A stretch of DNA of 64,000 nucleotides from Parabacteroides bouchesdurhonensis (lineage in GTDB: Bacteria > Bacteroidota > Bacteroidia > Bacteroidales > Tannerellaceae). Made by a program: the position numbers and the translations under genes. The stretch is taken from assembly GCF_900186615.1 (NCBI RefSeq), contig NZ_LT896588.1, positions 1,201,347-1,265,346 on the forward strand, written 5' to 3'. The notes beneath the pieces were generated by a model. That model was not told where the DNA came from. It was given only the letters and a program-made list of their open reading frames with translations, and made no database searches. Below, in pieces: positions 1 through 8,575 of the stretch. Every line of letters begins with the position of its first letter. Positions within the stretch are counted from its first letter, which is position 1.

Positions 1-282
1 ATCCGGAACGAACAACTCCTCACGCACCGCCGCATTGTAGATGGCGCGGAAGCAACTGAGGTAACTGTTCACACTGTTAACAGCCAGGCCTTCATGGCGG
101 AGGCTCGAAGCGAAACGCTCGATAAACACAGGGGTAACACATGAAAAAGGCAGACCCCCGCCACCCGTAAAAGCCCTCAGGCGGTTACAGGCGGCACGGT
201 ACAGGTCTGCCGTACTCTCTTTGCCCGACGAACGCCGCGAAGCGATCAAACCGGACGAATAAACCAACAAATCGTTTTCCAT
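1..282 (-). CDS. Tyrosine recombinase, N-terminal part (truncated by window edge)
   Basis: Reading from an ATG at 282, the minus strand is open for 94 codons to the window edge. The translation starts MENDLLVYSSGLIASRRSSG and continues with an alpha-helical SAM-like core-binding domain, including the stretches TADLYRAACNRLRAFTG, FIERFASSLRHEGLAVNSV and NSYLSCFRAIYNAAV. This is the layout of phage-integrase family proteins of Bacteroidales, where the N-terminal helices clamp DNA and a C-terminal R-H-R-Y catalytic domain cuts it. The catalytic domain lies outside the window, so activity cannot be judged. Such enzymes often act as local invertases of surface-protein promoters or as integrases of mobile elements. 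It could serve in trans the candidate inversion sites at about 40 and 54.5 kb, but nothing in the sequence links them. Confidence 0.8.
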   Translation of the reverse strand, partial: MENDLLVYSSGLIASRRSSGKESTADLYRAACNRLRAFTGGGGLPFSCVTPVFIERFASSLRHEGLAVNSVNSYLSCFRAIYNAAVREELFVPD

Positions 283-327
283 ATCTCTTGTTTTTATACT
301 GCTAAAAACAAATGTATGGAATTTTGT

Positions 328-2187
328 TCACTCCCCTTTATAATCCAACCACACTTTCATCTTACCGGCCGTACGGTTATCCCAGGCGTAATAAGGAATC
401 AGGGACGCACATTTGTCGCCGTCGGCAGCCTTAACGGTTACCACTCCGTTCAACAGGTTGGCATCGAAGCCTTCGGTAAAGGTGGTTGCCGGAGAGATTG
501 CCAGTTTGTCGAAATCTTTCTTATTGTCCGTCTCTTCCATGCAGTAAACAAGCGGTCCACGCTGAATGGCACGTTTGCCGATGTCTTCTTTTACACGCGG
601 GTCGGCTTCCACCACTTCCACCGGCATAGCCATATCCAGCGTAATAACGTCGCCCGATTTCCATTCGTTATCCAGCACCGCATATCCCTTTTCCACCGCA
701 GGAGAAACCTGTTTACCGTTCACCGCAAGCGTATATTGCTTACACCAGCCGGGGATGCGCATACGTATTTCCTTCTTCAACGGAGAAGATGCAGAAACCG
801 TAAGCCGCACCTGTCCGTCCCACGGGTAAGCGGTTTCCTGCTTCAACGTAACGTTTCCTTTACCCATCGGTATCTCGGTAGTATTGCCAATATACAGGTT
901 CACCCAAACAGCCTTATCGGAAGTTCCGTAAATATAGTTACCTATAGAAGGCAGGAAGCGTGATATCTGGCTGGGGCAGCATGCGCAACCATACCATTCC
1001 TGACGGTGGTGGTCGCCTTTCGATTCCAACGGATTGACATAGAAGAAACGGTCGCCAGAAAGGGAAATACCCGCCAACGCACCGTTATACATGGAACGTT
1101 CCAGTACATCCACATACTTTGAATCTCCCGTAAACTGGTTCATACGCTGATTCCAGTATACCATACCGACGGAAGCGCATGTCTCGCAATAAGCATCCAG
1201 ATTAGGCAAATCGTAGTCTTCGGTAAAACCTTCATTGTGGCGTGACGAGCCGATACCGCCGGTAACGTACATATTACGCAGCACGACGTCGTCCCAAAGA
1301 CGGTTCAAAGCCTTTATATATCCGGTATCTTTTTTCAAGGCGGCCACATCCGCCATACCGCAATACAGATACATGCAGCGAACAGCGTGTCCGGCAATAT
1401 CCGTCATTTCGCGTACAGGCATTTCATCCTGGTAGTAGAAAGGATTCCAATCGCCTTCGCCCCCTTTCGTTCCGTGTCCGTGTCCACGTTCCTCAATCAG
1501 CCAGTTGGCAAAGTCGAGGTATTTCTCTTCGTGCGTCACTTCATACAACTTGACAAGCGCAAGTTCTATCTCTTCGTGTCCGGGCACCCAATGACGTTTG
1601 TCCGGGCCAAACTGCGTCATCATGTGGTCTGCCATGCGGATGCAAACATCCAGCAGCTTGCGCTTGCCGGTAGCTTTATAATAGGCAACGCCGGCTTCGG
1701 TCATGTGTCCGGCACAATACATTTCGTGCTTGTCCATATTCGTCCAACGCTTGTCGAGCCCTGTCAACGTATAGAATGTATTGATATATCCGTCCGGCTG
1801 CTGGGCGGCGGCAAACTTATCTATCCATTCGTCGGCTTTCTTTTCCAGTTCGGGATCGGGGTTGTTGATAAGGCTGTAGGCAATACCTTCGAGCGCCTTA
1901 TAAACATCAGAGTCATCGAAGAAGATGCCGGAATGCTCGCCCTGCCCTTTTGCCGCGTTCTCGAAGTTGCGGATACGGCCTGTCCGGTTCTCGATCTGGT
2001 CTATACAAACCGGCAAGGTGGCCGTGATGTGTTTAGCCAGGCGCGGCGACCAGAAATTATCCTGTATTTTTACATGGGAGAAGTCCACCTGCTCTATCAT
2101 TTTAAGCGGAGCTTCCTTTGTGACTTGCTGTTCCTTGCATCCCCAGAGAGACAGGCAGGCAAGGGATAATAATACATACTGTTTCAT
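328..2187 (-). CDS. GH127-type beta-L-arabinofuranosidase lipoprotein (DUF1680)
   Basis: This is a 619-residue exported glycosidase. It begins with a lipoprotein signal peptide (MKQYVLLSLACLSLWGC) with Cys17 as the likely lipidated residue, so it should be anchored in an envelope membrane. The body is the (alpha/alpha)6 barrel of the DUF1680/GH127-GH146 group. The family metal-thiolate site is visible as EDYDLPNLDAYCETCASVG (Glu and Cys ligands) and YGCACCPSQISRF (paired Cys, one being the nucleophile). Known members release L-arabinofuranose from plant arabinans and arabinogalactan or hydroxyproline-linked arabinosides using a zinc-bound cysteine nucleophile. No SusC/D partner is adjacent. 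The upstream 440 bp hold a repeat array rather than a recognisable promoter. The substrate is inferred from the family only. Confidence 0.88.
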   Translation of the reverse strand: MKQYVLLSLACLSLWGCKEQQVTKEAPLKMIEQVDFSHVKIQDNFWSPRLAKHITATLPVCIDQIENRTGRIRNFENAAKGQGEHSGIFFDDSDVYKALEGIAYSLINNPDPELEKKADEWIDKFAAAQQPDGYINTFYTLTGLDKRWTNMDKHEMYCAGHMTEAGVAYYKATGKRKLLDVCIRMADHMMTQFGPDKRHWVPGHEEIELALVKLYEVTHEEKYLDFANWLIEERGHGHGTKGGEGDWNPFYYQDEMPVREMTDIAGHAVRCMYLYCGMADVAALKKDTGYIKALNRLWDDVVLRNMYVTGGIGSSRHNEGFTEDYDLPNLDAYCETCASVGMVYWNQRMNQFTGDSKYVDVLERSMYNGALAGISLSGDRFFYVNPLESKGDHHRQEWYGCACCPSQISRFLPSIGNYIYGTSDKAVWVNLYIGNTTEIPMGKGNVTLKQETAYPWDGQVRLTVSASSPLKKEIRMRIPGWCKQYTLAVNGKQVSPAVEKGYAVLDNEWKSGDVITLDMAMPVEVVEADPRVKEDIGKRAIQRGPLVYCMEETDNKKDFDKLAISPATTFTEGFDANLLNGVVTVKAADGDKCASLIPYYAWDNRTAGKMKVWLDYKGE

Positions 2188-2629
2188 GCTATTAGAATTA
2201 AGTAATTAAAAGTAACCACCCGGACACTTCGCCCAACCGAAACCACAACCACGTAAAGGACGCGTATGGCTTCGGGCAAAGCAACGTTGCCGGCAACACT
2301 ATTATAATAACGGCCGACAACAGCAAATCCCCAAACCAACCGACAACAAAAAACATCAGTTCCATTTTGTTCCACCCCGATGAAACTTTTGTTTCATGCC
2401 GGTGAAACTTTCGTTTCATCCCGATGGAACAAGTGGTTCATGCTGACGGAACAAGTGTTTTATGCTGACGAAAACAGATCGAATTACGGAACTTCATCAA
2501 AATGGTTATCCACTTGGGAGCAGAAAAGAATAGTTCAGACAACTCTGTCGCACTTATTAATCTTTCAGTATGGATTATATCGCTAAATTCATCCGTATAG
2601 TCGTAATTCTTATTGCCTTTCATAATTCT
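2188..2629. other. Intergenic stretch between GH127 gene and KilA-N gene
   Basis: This stretch contains the 22-bp repeat array at 2359-2468. It also contains one weak minus-strand ORF (2438-2623, starting MKGNKNYDYTDEFSDI) 6 bp after the KilA-N stop. The first half of that ORF has protein-like composition, but its C-terminus runs into the repeat array. I recognise no family. I see no clear promoter for the GH127 gene here. Confidence 0.5.
2359..2468. repeat. Five-unit 22-bp tandem array with palindromic cores
   Basis: Five units of exactly 22 bp start at 2359, 2381, 2403, 2425 and 2447. Units 2 and 3 have perfect dyad cores, TGAAACTTTTGTTTCA and TGAAACTTTCGTTTCA, each followed by a 6-bp spacer (TGCCGG, TCCCGA). 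Units 4 and 5 use a diverged core (TGGAACAAGTGGTTCA, CGGAACAAGTGTTTTA). The unit length and core-plus-spacer design match arrays at 21399, 39896 and 45298, though the sequence words differ. Confidence 0.85.
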
Positions 2630-3436
2630 TTAGTTCAACAACTTACGATTGTAATTATCGCCACTTTCCAATATACTCATTTGATGGATAGCTATTTGGT
2701 TTAGCTTAACAAGACGCTCTCTTTGTGTCATATTCTGTTCGATAAACACAGCATTTAGATTCTCCATATTCGACAAGCAGATAAGTTCATTGATAGTGGC
2801 ATAATCACGGATATTTCCTTTCAGTTCGGGATTAGCTTCCCTCCATTGTTTTGCTGTCATACCAAACATCGCCACATTCAGCACGTCAGCTTCATTGGCA
2901 TAAATAATGCTTGCTTGTACCGGTGTGACTTCCGTCGGAATAAGATTTTGCTTTATAGCATCAGTATGTATGCGGTAGTTGATTTTCGACAATTCACGTT
3001 TCGCTGACCACCCAAGCAACCTTTGTTCTTCTGTCTTTAGCCGCTGATACTCCTTAACAAGAAGTAATTGGAATTTAGGAGAAATCCACATACCAAAATG
3101 ATATGCTATATCCCGATGTGCATATGTGCCACCGTAGCGACCAGCCTTAGAACGAATGCCGATTGCACTGGTTCGTTCTATCCACGTTTTTACCGAAAGC
3201 ACGAAATTGTTGCTCCCTGCCGCATTTTTAATTGTACCGAATTCGGTACAATTAAAATCGGGGTTATACAGCATTTCCCATTCGCCAAGATATTCAATAG
3301 TACTTTTAAGGCTAAGCCAACGGAAAATAATATGCTCTTGCAGTTGGCTTCTTGCCATGTCTGTAAGGCTGATGTAGTCTTCTTCATTGTACTTGACAAC
3401 GCTAATATCTGTATTTTGAACGGTAATTTTTGCCAT
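2630..3436 (-). CDS. KilA-N domain protein
   Basis: This is a 268-residue protein if started at the ATG at 3436 (MAKITVQNTDISVVKYNEED). An in-frame ATG-less extension to 3460 exists but lacks family similarity as I know it. The first roughly 120 residues resemble the KilA-N DNA-binding module found in phage and mobile-element proteins: an N-terminal beta-hairpin, YISLTDMAR, WLSLKSTIEYLGEWE, and the hallmark WIERTSAIGI followed by GRYGGTYAHRDIAYHFGMWIS. The C-terminal part contains LIYANEADVLN-like and TAKQWREANPELKGNIRDYAT segments that I also associate with Bacteroidales KilA-N proteins. Residues 60-71 are encoded by a perfect 32-bp palindrome. The gene is isolated and more AT-rich than the GH127 neighbour, which fits transfer. 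Its function is not established. Confidence 0.85.
   Translation of the reverse strand: MAKITVQNTDISVVKYNEEDYISLTDMARSQLQEHIIFRWLSLKSTIEYLGEWEMLYNPDFNCTEFGTIKNAAGSNNFVLSVKTWIERTSAIGIRSKAGRYGGTYAHRDIAYHFGMWISPKFQLLLVKEYQRLKTEEQRLLGWSAKRELSKINYRIHTDAIKQNLIPTEVTPVQASIIYANEADVLNVAMFGMTAKQWREANPELKGNIRDYATINELICLSNMENLNAVFIEQNMTQRERLVKLNQIAIHQMSILESGDNYNRKLLN
3226..3257. repeat. Perfect 32-bp palindrome inside the KilA-N gene
   Basis: Each 16-bp half (TTTTAATTGTACCGAA / TTCGGTACAATTAAAA) is the exact reverse complement of the other, with no central spacer. The flanking bases 3225 and 3258 do not pair. It lies wholly within the coding sequence and encodes DFNCTEFGTIKN. Confidence 0.95.
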
Positions 3437-3712
3437 TGTAATTGATGCATTGAGTTTCAATCACGAAGGTCGCTATAATTTGCGAGATTATATCCTTTTT
3501 AATGGACTATTCACAAAGATGGAATGTAGTTTTTTCGATAACAAGCATTATTTTCCGAATAATTATTCTACCTTTACAAATAGAAAGAGTTATTTGACAA
3601 CATAACAGCGCAAAACGCTGAAATTCGAACGGTTACTAACTCGTTACCATTACTTCTCAAATAATTCGCTAAAAATTTATTCTTCAAATGGTTATATCAA
3701 ACCGTTGAAAAT

Positions 3713-4162
3713 CTAAAACAAACCTTGTACTTTATATACAAACTCCATCCATACCCAGTAACGAATGGCTTTTCCTAAAAACATAGAGATAGCTACAATC
3801 CATATATTAGCACGCAGGAAACCTAAAGCAACGGCTATAAAATCGCCAATACCGGGAAGAAACACGAAGAATCCCATCCAGGAACCTTTCCCTTTTATCC
3901 AGTCCTGAACTTTCTGGAGTTTTACGGCGTCTAATTTGAGATATTTTTCTATCCATTCTACTTTTCCCAACATGCCCAGCCAATAGCAGCTCATCCCTCC
4001 CAGGAAGTTTCCAAGCGTGGCGGCAACCATACAAGGCCAATAGGCGGCACCGGCCAGTAAAACTCCCGTTAAAACCACTTCACTGCTAAACGGAAGTATC
4101 GTAGCCGCCAGAAAAGAGGCTATAAACACTCCTATATATCCATACTCTATAAAAATTTCCAT
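3713..4162 (-). CDS. YqaA/DedA-like small membrane protein (VTT domain)
   Basis: This is a 149-residue integral membrane protein read from the ATG at 4162 (MEIFIEYGYIGVFIASFLAA). The track of the reading frame extends upstream to 4216, but that part overlaps the upstream gene more deeply and adds no family-like sequence. The family pattern is visible as ATILPFSSEVVL near the N-terminus, GNFLGGMSCYWLG, then FLPGIGDFIAVALGFLRANIW and a final helix. YqaA/DedA (SNARE-associated) proteins are polytopic membrane proteins. Larger members act in lipid flipping and envelope homeostasis, and the YqaA subgroup is uncharacterised. The start overlaps the stop of the upstream membrane-protein gene by 16 bp, so the two are probably translationally coupled. 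Confidence 0.8.
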   Translation of the reverse strand: MEIFIEYGYIGVFIASFLAATILPFSSEVVLTGVLLAGAAYWPCMVAATLGNFLGGMSCYWLGMLGKVEWIEKYLKLDAVKLQKVQDWIKGKGSWMGFFVFLPGIGDFIAVALGFLRANIWIVAISMFLGKAIRYWVWMEFVYKVQGLF

Positions 4163-5151
4163 AAGCGTATAAATAAAAGGGCAATAAAAAAGAGTACTGT
4201 AAAATGAAACAACCAAACAACGTATTTGTTACGCATTACGGTAAAGAAATGGGCCATTAATATAGAAGCGGGGACACAGGCCATTTCCAGATATTCTTCG
4301 GAAGACTGTTCATACAAAAAGAATAACACGAAAGACCATACCGCCATTACTATGACAAAAGACAAGAACTGACGCGTACGTAAATTATCTTCATACTCAT
4401 GCATTATGATATTGACAGAAGCGATTATTAAAAGCAATGCCGTGTACAAAAGCCCTATCCAATCCAGAAAGTCGGCATCCCTTATCAGCACGAAATGTAT
4501 TTTGAACAGAGAAGTAAAGGGAACGATGAACAACGTAAAATCTTTTTGCCAGACACACCAGCCCAGCACAAACCAATAGATAGTACATACGCCCAGCAGT
4601 GAAGCAATAAAAGTCCGGATGTTCAATGACCTGAAACTATACATTCCTAACCAGAACAGCGGCAAGAACCACAATATATCCACCCACAGCAGGCTTCCCA
4701 ATCCTATTAAAAGAGCCGCATTGTACGCATTGCCCATAGACAGGGGTTCATGATATGAAGTAAACAACTGGTATACGGCAAATATGAGGCAGAAGACGCC
4801 TAATGAAGTAGATTTAAGCGGAAAGAAATTCGGATTCGTACTGATAAGCAGTATAAAAAAGAGAAAAGGGAGCAGAGTCTTTTCGCGGATCAGCATTAAC
4901 GCGTAGTTCGCCCGATGCAATAAAAAAGCCCCTCCAACCATTAATAACAGACCGATAATATAAGTAAATACTTTGCCGGGAAGAATTTGGCAAATGGCAT
5001 TCCATAAAGGCGGTGCCATCACTTCGCCATATACCGGATACCCAATCGAATTGATATAACTAAACACCCAACATAGCATACATGCCGCAAATACATATAT
5101 GTATACTATGGGAGTGTCTATCTGATATTTTCGATATTGCAGGTCTGCCAT
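4147..5151 (-). CDS. Polytopic membrane protein, unknown function (DUF6427-like)
   Basis: This is a 334-residue protein from the ATG at 5151 (MADLQYRKYQIDTPIVYIYV); a TTG at 5160 is a less likely start. It has roughly nine to ten hydrophobic helices, among them YVFAACMLCWVFSYI, YIIGLLLMVGGAFLL, LLPFLFFILLIS, LLIGLGSLLWVDILWFLPLFWLG, FVIVMAVWSFVLFFL and a C-terminal VVWLFHFTVLFFIALLFIRL. The charge pattern is that of a conserved Bacteroidales membrane protein seen next to purine-biosynthesis genes. It sits 28 bp downstream of purD and overlaps the YqaA-like gene, suggesting a purD operon. I cannot assign a function. Confidence 0.75.
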   Translation of the reverse strand: MADLQYRKYQIDTPIVYIYVFAACMLCWVFSYINSIGYPVYGEVMAPPLWNAICQILPGKVFTYIIGLLLMVGGAFLLHRANYALMLIREKTLLPFLFFILLISTNPNFFPLKSTSLGVFCLIFAVYQLFTSYHEPLSMGNAYNAALLIGLGSLLWVDILWFLPLFWLGMYSFRSLNIRTFIASLLGVCTIYWFVLGWCVWQKDFTLFIVPFTSLFKIHFVLIRDADFLDWIGLLYTALLLIIASVNIIMHEYEDNLRTRQFLSFVIVMAVWSFVLFFLYEQSSEEYLEMACVPASILMAHFFTVMRNKYVVWLFHFTVLFFIALLFIRLWKFL

Positions 5152-5179
5152 TTCTTTCAATTAATGCAACCGGACCTGA

Positions 5180-6451
5180 TTATAAATCAAATCCTATATC
5201 CTTCCGGAAATATTTCTTATCAAAATCAATACGGTTCGCACCGGCAAAGGATTTTGCCAGAGCCTCTTCCTTATCTGTTCCATACGAGCTTACAGCAATC
5301 ACACGCCCTCCGCTCGTCAGGATTTTGCCGTCGGCGGCTACTGTGCCGGCGTGGAAAATAATATTTTCGGAAGAAACTTTATCCAGTCCACTAATCACCT
5401 TCCCTTTTTCATACGCTTCGGGATAGCCGCCGCTAACCAGCATAACAGTAACAGCAGCGCGTGGATCGTGTACTAAGGTACGGCCGGCCAAGTCGCCATT
5501 AGCAACTCCTTCCAACAAATCGACCAAATCACTTTGAATACGGAGCATAACCACTTCGGTTTCCGGATCACCCATGCGACAATTATATTCGATAACCATC
5601 GGCTCTCCCTTCACATTAATCAGGCCTAAAAAGACAAAACCTTTATAATCTATATGTTCCGCCTTCAACCCTTCAATAGTAGGGCGAATTATGCGTTCTT
5701 CCACTTTCGCCATAAAAACATCATCGGCAAACGGGACCGGAGAAACAGCTCCCATACCGCCTGTATTTAAGCCGGTATTTCCCTCTCCTATACGTTTGTA
5801 GTCTTTGGCAACAGGTAAGACTTTATAATCTTTCCCGTCGGTCATCACAAACACGGAGCATTCTATTCCATCCAGGAATTCTTCAATAACGACGGTCTTG
5901 CTGGCGTCTCCGAACATTCCTTCCAGCATATTGCCTAATTCGGCCTTAGCCTCTTCCAGACTATCAATAATCAAAACTCCTTTTCCGGCAGCCAATCCGT
6001 CCGCTTTCAATACATAAGGAGCTTGCAGCGATTCCAAAAAGGCATAGCCTTCTTCCAGATTCGCCGCGAAAATACTTTTATAACGTGCGGTTGGAATATT
6101 ATGCCGTATCATAAAGGCTTTCGCAAAATCCTTGCTTCCTTCCAACTGAGCGCCTTCTTTGCTTGGTCCGATAACAGGAACAGCCGCCAGCGCCGCATCC
6201 TTCTTAAAGAAATCATACACCCCTTTTACCAGCGGGTCTTCCGGACCGACTACTACCATATTTATATGGTTTGCCAGTACAAAGTCTTTAACAGCGGCAA
6301 AATCATCGGCCTTTATGTTTATATTGTTTCCCACCAGCGCCGTTCCCGCATTGCCGGGCGCAATATACAGGTTATTTACTTTCGGACTTTGGGCAATCTT
6401 CCAGGCTATTGCATGTTCGCGGCCGCCGGAGCCTAGTAACAAAATATTCAT
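5180..6451 (-). CDS. purD: Phosphoribosylamine--glycine ligase
   Basis: This is the 423-residue GARS enzyme. It joins glycine to 5-phosphoribosylamine with ATP to form GAR, the second step of de novo purine synthesis in the cytosol. The N-terminus [19 protein letters not shown] is the family signature. The A-loop/ATP-grasp parts are visible as [39 protein letters not shown], the GARS signature RMGDPETE, and a C-terminal domain with [15 protein letters not shown]. The length is the usual one and the start is unambiguous. A -7-like box lies about 33 bp upstream. Two membrane-protein genes follow closely and are probably co-transcribed. Confidence 0.97.
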   Translation of the reverse strand: MNILLLGSGGREHAIAWKIAQSPKVNNLYIAPGNAGTALVGNNINIKADDFAAVKDFVLANHINMVVVGPEDPLVKGVYDFFKKDAALAAVPVIGPSKEGAQLEGSKDFAKAFMIRHNIPTARYKSIFAANLEEGYAFLESLQAPYVLKADGLAAGKGVLIIDSLEEAKAELGNMLEGMFGDASKTVVIEEFLDGIECSVFVMTDGKDYKVLPVAKDYKRIGEGNTGLNTGGMGAVSPVPFADDVFMAKVEERIIRPTIEGLKAEHIDYKGFVFLGLINVKGEPMVIEYNCRMGDPETEVVMLRIQSDLVDLLEGVANGDLAGRTLVHDPRAAVTVMLVSGGYPEAYEKGKVISGLDKVSSENIIFHAGTVAADGKILTSGGRVIAVSSYGTDKEEALAKSFAGANRIDFDKKYFRKDIGFDL

Positions 6452-6484
6452 AGGAGTACTTTTATTGCTATGTTAATATCGCAG

Positions 6485-6492
6485 CAAAGGTA
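6485..6492 (-). promoter_or_regulatory. Bacteroidales -7 box upstream of purD
   Basis: On the minus strand this reads TACCTTTG followed by C, matching the Bacteroidetes -7 consensus TAnnTTTG, 33 bp before the purD ATG. I could not see a convincing -33 TTTG at the expected spacing. Confidence 0.55.
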
Positions 6493-6517
6493 CAAAATAA
6501 TACCGTTTGCTTCCTAC

Positions 6518-8533
6518 TCATTGGAGATGTATATGAACCTGTTGTGTACTAACTAACGGAATCCAGAGAATCAGCTTGTCGCCGGTCAGTTCCGGAAGGT
6601 ATCCGTATTGGAAGTCTTTCCCTTTTACCAACGCTTTGCCGTTTATTGAAACCGCCGGAGCATCCGGATTATCCCAATCCTTGATTTCCAATGCCAGATT
6701 TTGCACAGGGGAAGCTTCGCTGGCTTCGACGGTCAGGTCCAGCGATGCAGCATTTCCACCGGCCTTGTTACGGGTGATCCGGTAAGCACGTTGGTACACA
6801 TTATATCCCTGATAATCGAATCCGCTGCCTGAGACACGGATCACCGGAGGATAATTCCAGGAACGGGCCAGGGGAAGCAACGATGAAATCGGGGCTGTTG
6901 TCATGCCTATCATCTGCCGGGCCATGACCGTATTATTTTCTCCCCGTTCGACCAACTGGTCTTTGCCGCTGATCTCTGTCAGGGAAGTATGGGACGGTTT
7001 ATCCGGGCTGGTCGCGTTGCGCCCGTCGCTCTTGATCTGTGAAACCGGCCAATGATTCCAGCAAGGGAAGGTGGAATATCCCTCTACCCAACCGAATTTG
7101 AACGGTTTGGTAAACCGTTCCGGCTGGAAGATCGAGAAAGGCCGGTATTTCGCTTTGATATTGATTAACTGGATGGGCTGATGGCGCGGTTCGGTGAAGT
7201 CGTTCGGTGCGCCATGCTCCCACGAGTAAGATGCTGTTTTACCATCCATATCGGCAAACAGGATAGCCTCCATTTCGAGATTGTCCTGCGGTTTGGTGCC
7301 TGGCTGGTTAAACAGGATGGTTTCCTGAAACTGGTAAACGTCCGTATCGAAATAATCGGAGTGCAATATTTGCTGGCGGATACCGACACCATCCGGATAG
7401 ACAGTCCAGTATTCATCCGTCCAGTCGCCCCATCCCGTTTCATCTTCGTGCATGATCTGGTTATGGATTCCAGCCAACGCATACCGCCAGTGGATAACAC
7501 AGCGGGCGGGTGTCGATTCGATGATACGGACGTGCGAATAACGGCATTGTTTGTCGCCCATCGCTTCGAAACATTGTCCCCAACCGTAGTCTTCAAGACT
7601 TTGGTCGGTCATCCAGATATTGTTTTCGCTGACAATGGCAGGGATGTATCCGGTTCCTCGCCAAAAGATATATTTAACCGGGCTGTCAGGAAAACGTACA
7701 ACGACGTCGGGATATTCGCCGGTTTTCCATAAGGCTTCCCACCCATCGGTATAACGCAAACGGGTATAATAAGCACCGAACGGCCCTTGCGGAATGTCGG
7801 CGGATGGCATTTGGGGCATCGGAAGGGCTTGTTCGCCCGCCTTGCCTACCTTCTGTATTTCTTTAGCCAACTGTTTCTCATCGGGGATTTCGGTAGAGAT
7901 ACGGAGTTCGTCTATCAGGCCGCTGAAACGCATCCAGCTCTTGACGTTCTTGCTACTGGGGCCTTCCGTGTAAGTGGGTGTTTGTTTGGTTTGTGTCTTC
8001 CCGATGAAAAGGGGAAGCGTTGGATTCCAGTTCAGTTCGCCTTCGACCGCTCTGGACGCAACACAGATTCCGTTCAGGAACAAGCGGATGCCGGACGAGG
8101 AATTGAAAGCGAAGGCTACGTGTGCCCATTTCGATTGCGGCAATACTTCCTTAGTGACACAAGTCTGCCATTTTCCACCAGACGACAATGCGCCGACCAG
8201 CTGGCCGTCTTGATTGATTCCGAAGAAGAAACCTTCTTCAAACGCTCTTTCCTGATCCACTATGGCAGACAGATTGAAAGAGTATTCCTGAGGTGACACC
8301 CAAGCCTCGATAAACAGACTACCGGGCGTTTCGGTGATTCCGGGAGTAATCCAGTCACTTGTATAACCGTCGAACCTTGCCCCATTTCCTTTGATACCGG
8401 GGATGAACTTAACGTTCTTTACTGTGTCTGTCACGGCAATAGCTTCGTCGAAACTCCAATACCGGCTGATCGATTGCGCAGAAAGCTGCATACCGGCGCA
8501 TGCAACGCATAAAAATAATCCAAGTCTTTTCAT
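6518..8533 (-). CDS. Secreted LamG/concanavalin-A-like domain protein
   Basis: This is a 671-residue exported protein with signal peptide MKRLGLFLCVACAGMQLSA. Residues about 25-215 form a LamG (laminin G-like) jelly roll: YWSFDEA, IPGIKGNGARFDG, SLFIEAWVSPQEYSFNLSAIVDQE, WAHVAFAFNSSSGIRLFLNGICVASRAV, FIGKTQT, FSGLIDELRIST. The remaining 430 residues are rich in Trp and Tyr (WEALWKTGEYPDVVVRFPDSPVKYIFWRGTGY, WGDWTDEYWTVYPDGVGIRQ, YSTFPCWNHWPVSQI) and resemble the unnamed C-terminal module of secreted Bacteroidetes carbohydrate-active or carbohydrate-binding proteins. No catalytic motif is recognisable to me. It is monocistronic or follows the DPP IV gene by 42 bp on the same strand. Confidence 0.75.
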   Translation of the reverse strand: MKRLGLFLCVACAGMQLSAQSISRYWSFDEAIAVTDTVKNVKFIPGIKGNGARFDGYTSDWITPGITETPGSLFIEAWVSPQEYSFNLSAIVDQERAFEEGFFFGINQDGQLVGALSSGGKWQTCVTKEVLPQSKWAHVAFAFNSSSGIRLFLNGICVASRAVEGELNWNPTLPLFIGKTQTKQTPTYTEGPSSKNVKSWMRFSGLIDELRISTEIPDEKQLAKEIQKVGKAGEQALPMPQMPSADIPQGPFGAYYTRLRYTDGWEALWKTGEYPDVVVRFPDSPVKYIFWRGTGYIPAIVSENNIWMTDQSLEDYGWGQCFEAMGDKQCRYSHVRIIESTPARCVIHWRYALAGIHNQIMHEDETGWGDWTDEYWTVYPDGVGIRQQILHSDYFDTDVYQFQETILFNQPGTKPQDNLEMEAILFADMDGKTASYSWEHGAPNDFTEPRHQPIQLINIKAKYRPFSIFQPERFTKPFKFGWVEGYSTFPCWNHWPVSQIKSDGRNATSPDKPSHTSLTEISGKDQLVERGENNTVMARQMIGMTTAPISSLLPLARSWNYPPVIRVSGSGFDYQGYNVYQRAYRITRNKAGGNAASLDLTVEASEASPVQNLALEIKDWDNPDAPAVSINGKALVKGKDFQYGYLPELTGDKLILWIPLVSTQQVHIHLQ

Positions 8534-8575
8534 AATAGTTTGTGTTTAAGTCAGGTATTTGCCGGCTGTGCCTTA

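Noticed and set aside
316-2209. Plus-strand ORFs across the GH127 gene (316-963, 1387-2169, 1925-2209)
   Set aside because: They are antisense to a well-conserved coding sequence and have no recognisable protein features.
2184-2419. Two short minus-strand ORFs upstream of the GH127 gene
   Set aside because: They start inside the repeat array, have no family similarity that I can see, and end at the GH127 start.
2359-2468. CRISPR-like look of the 22-bp arrays
   Set aside because: Units are contiguous with 4- to 6-bp spacers, there are no unique spacers of 25-40 bp, and no cas genes are present in the window.
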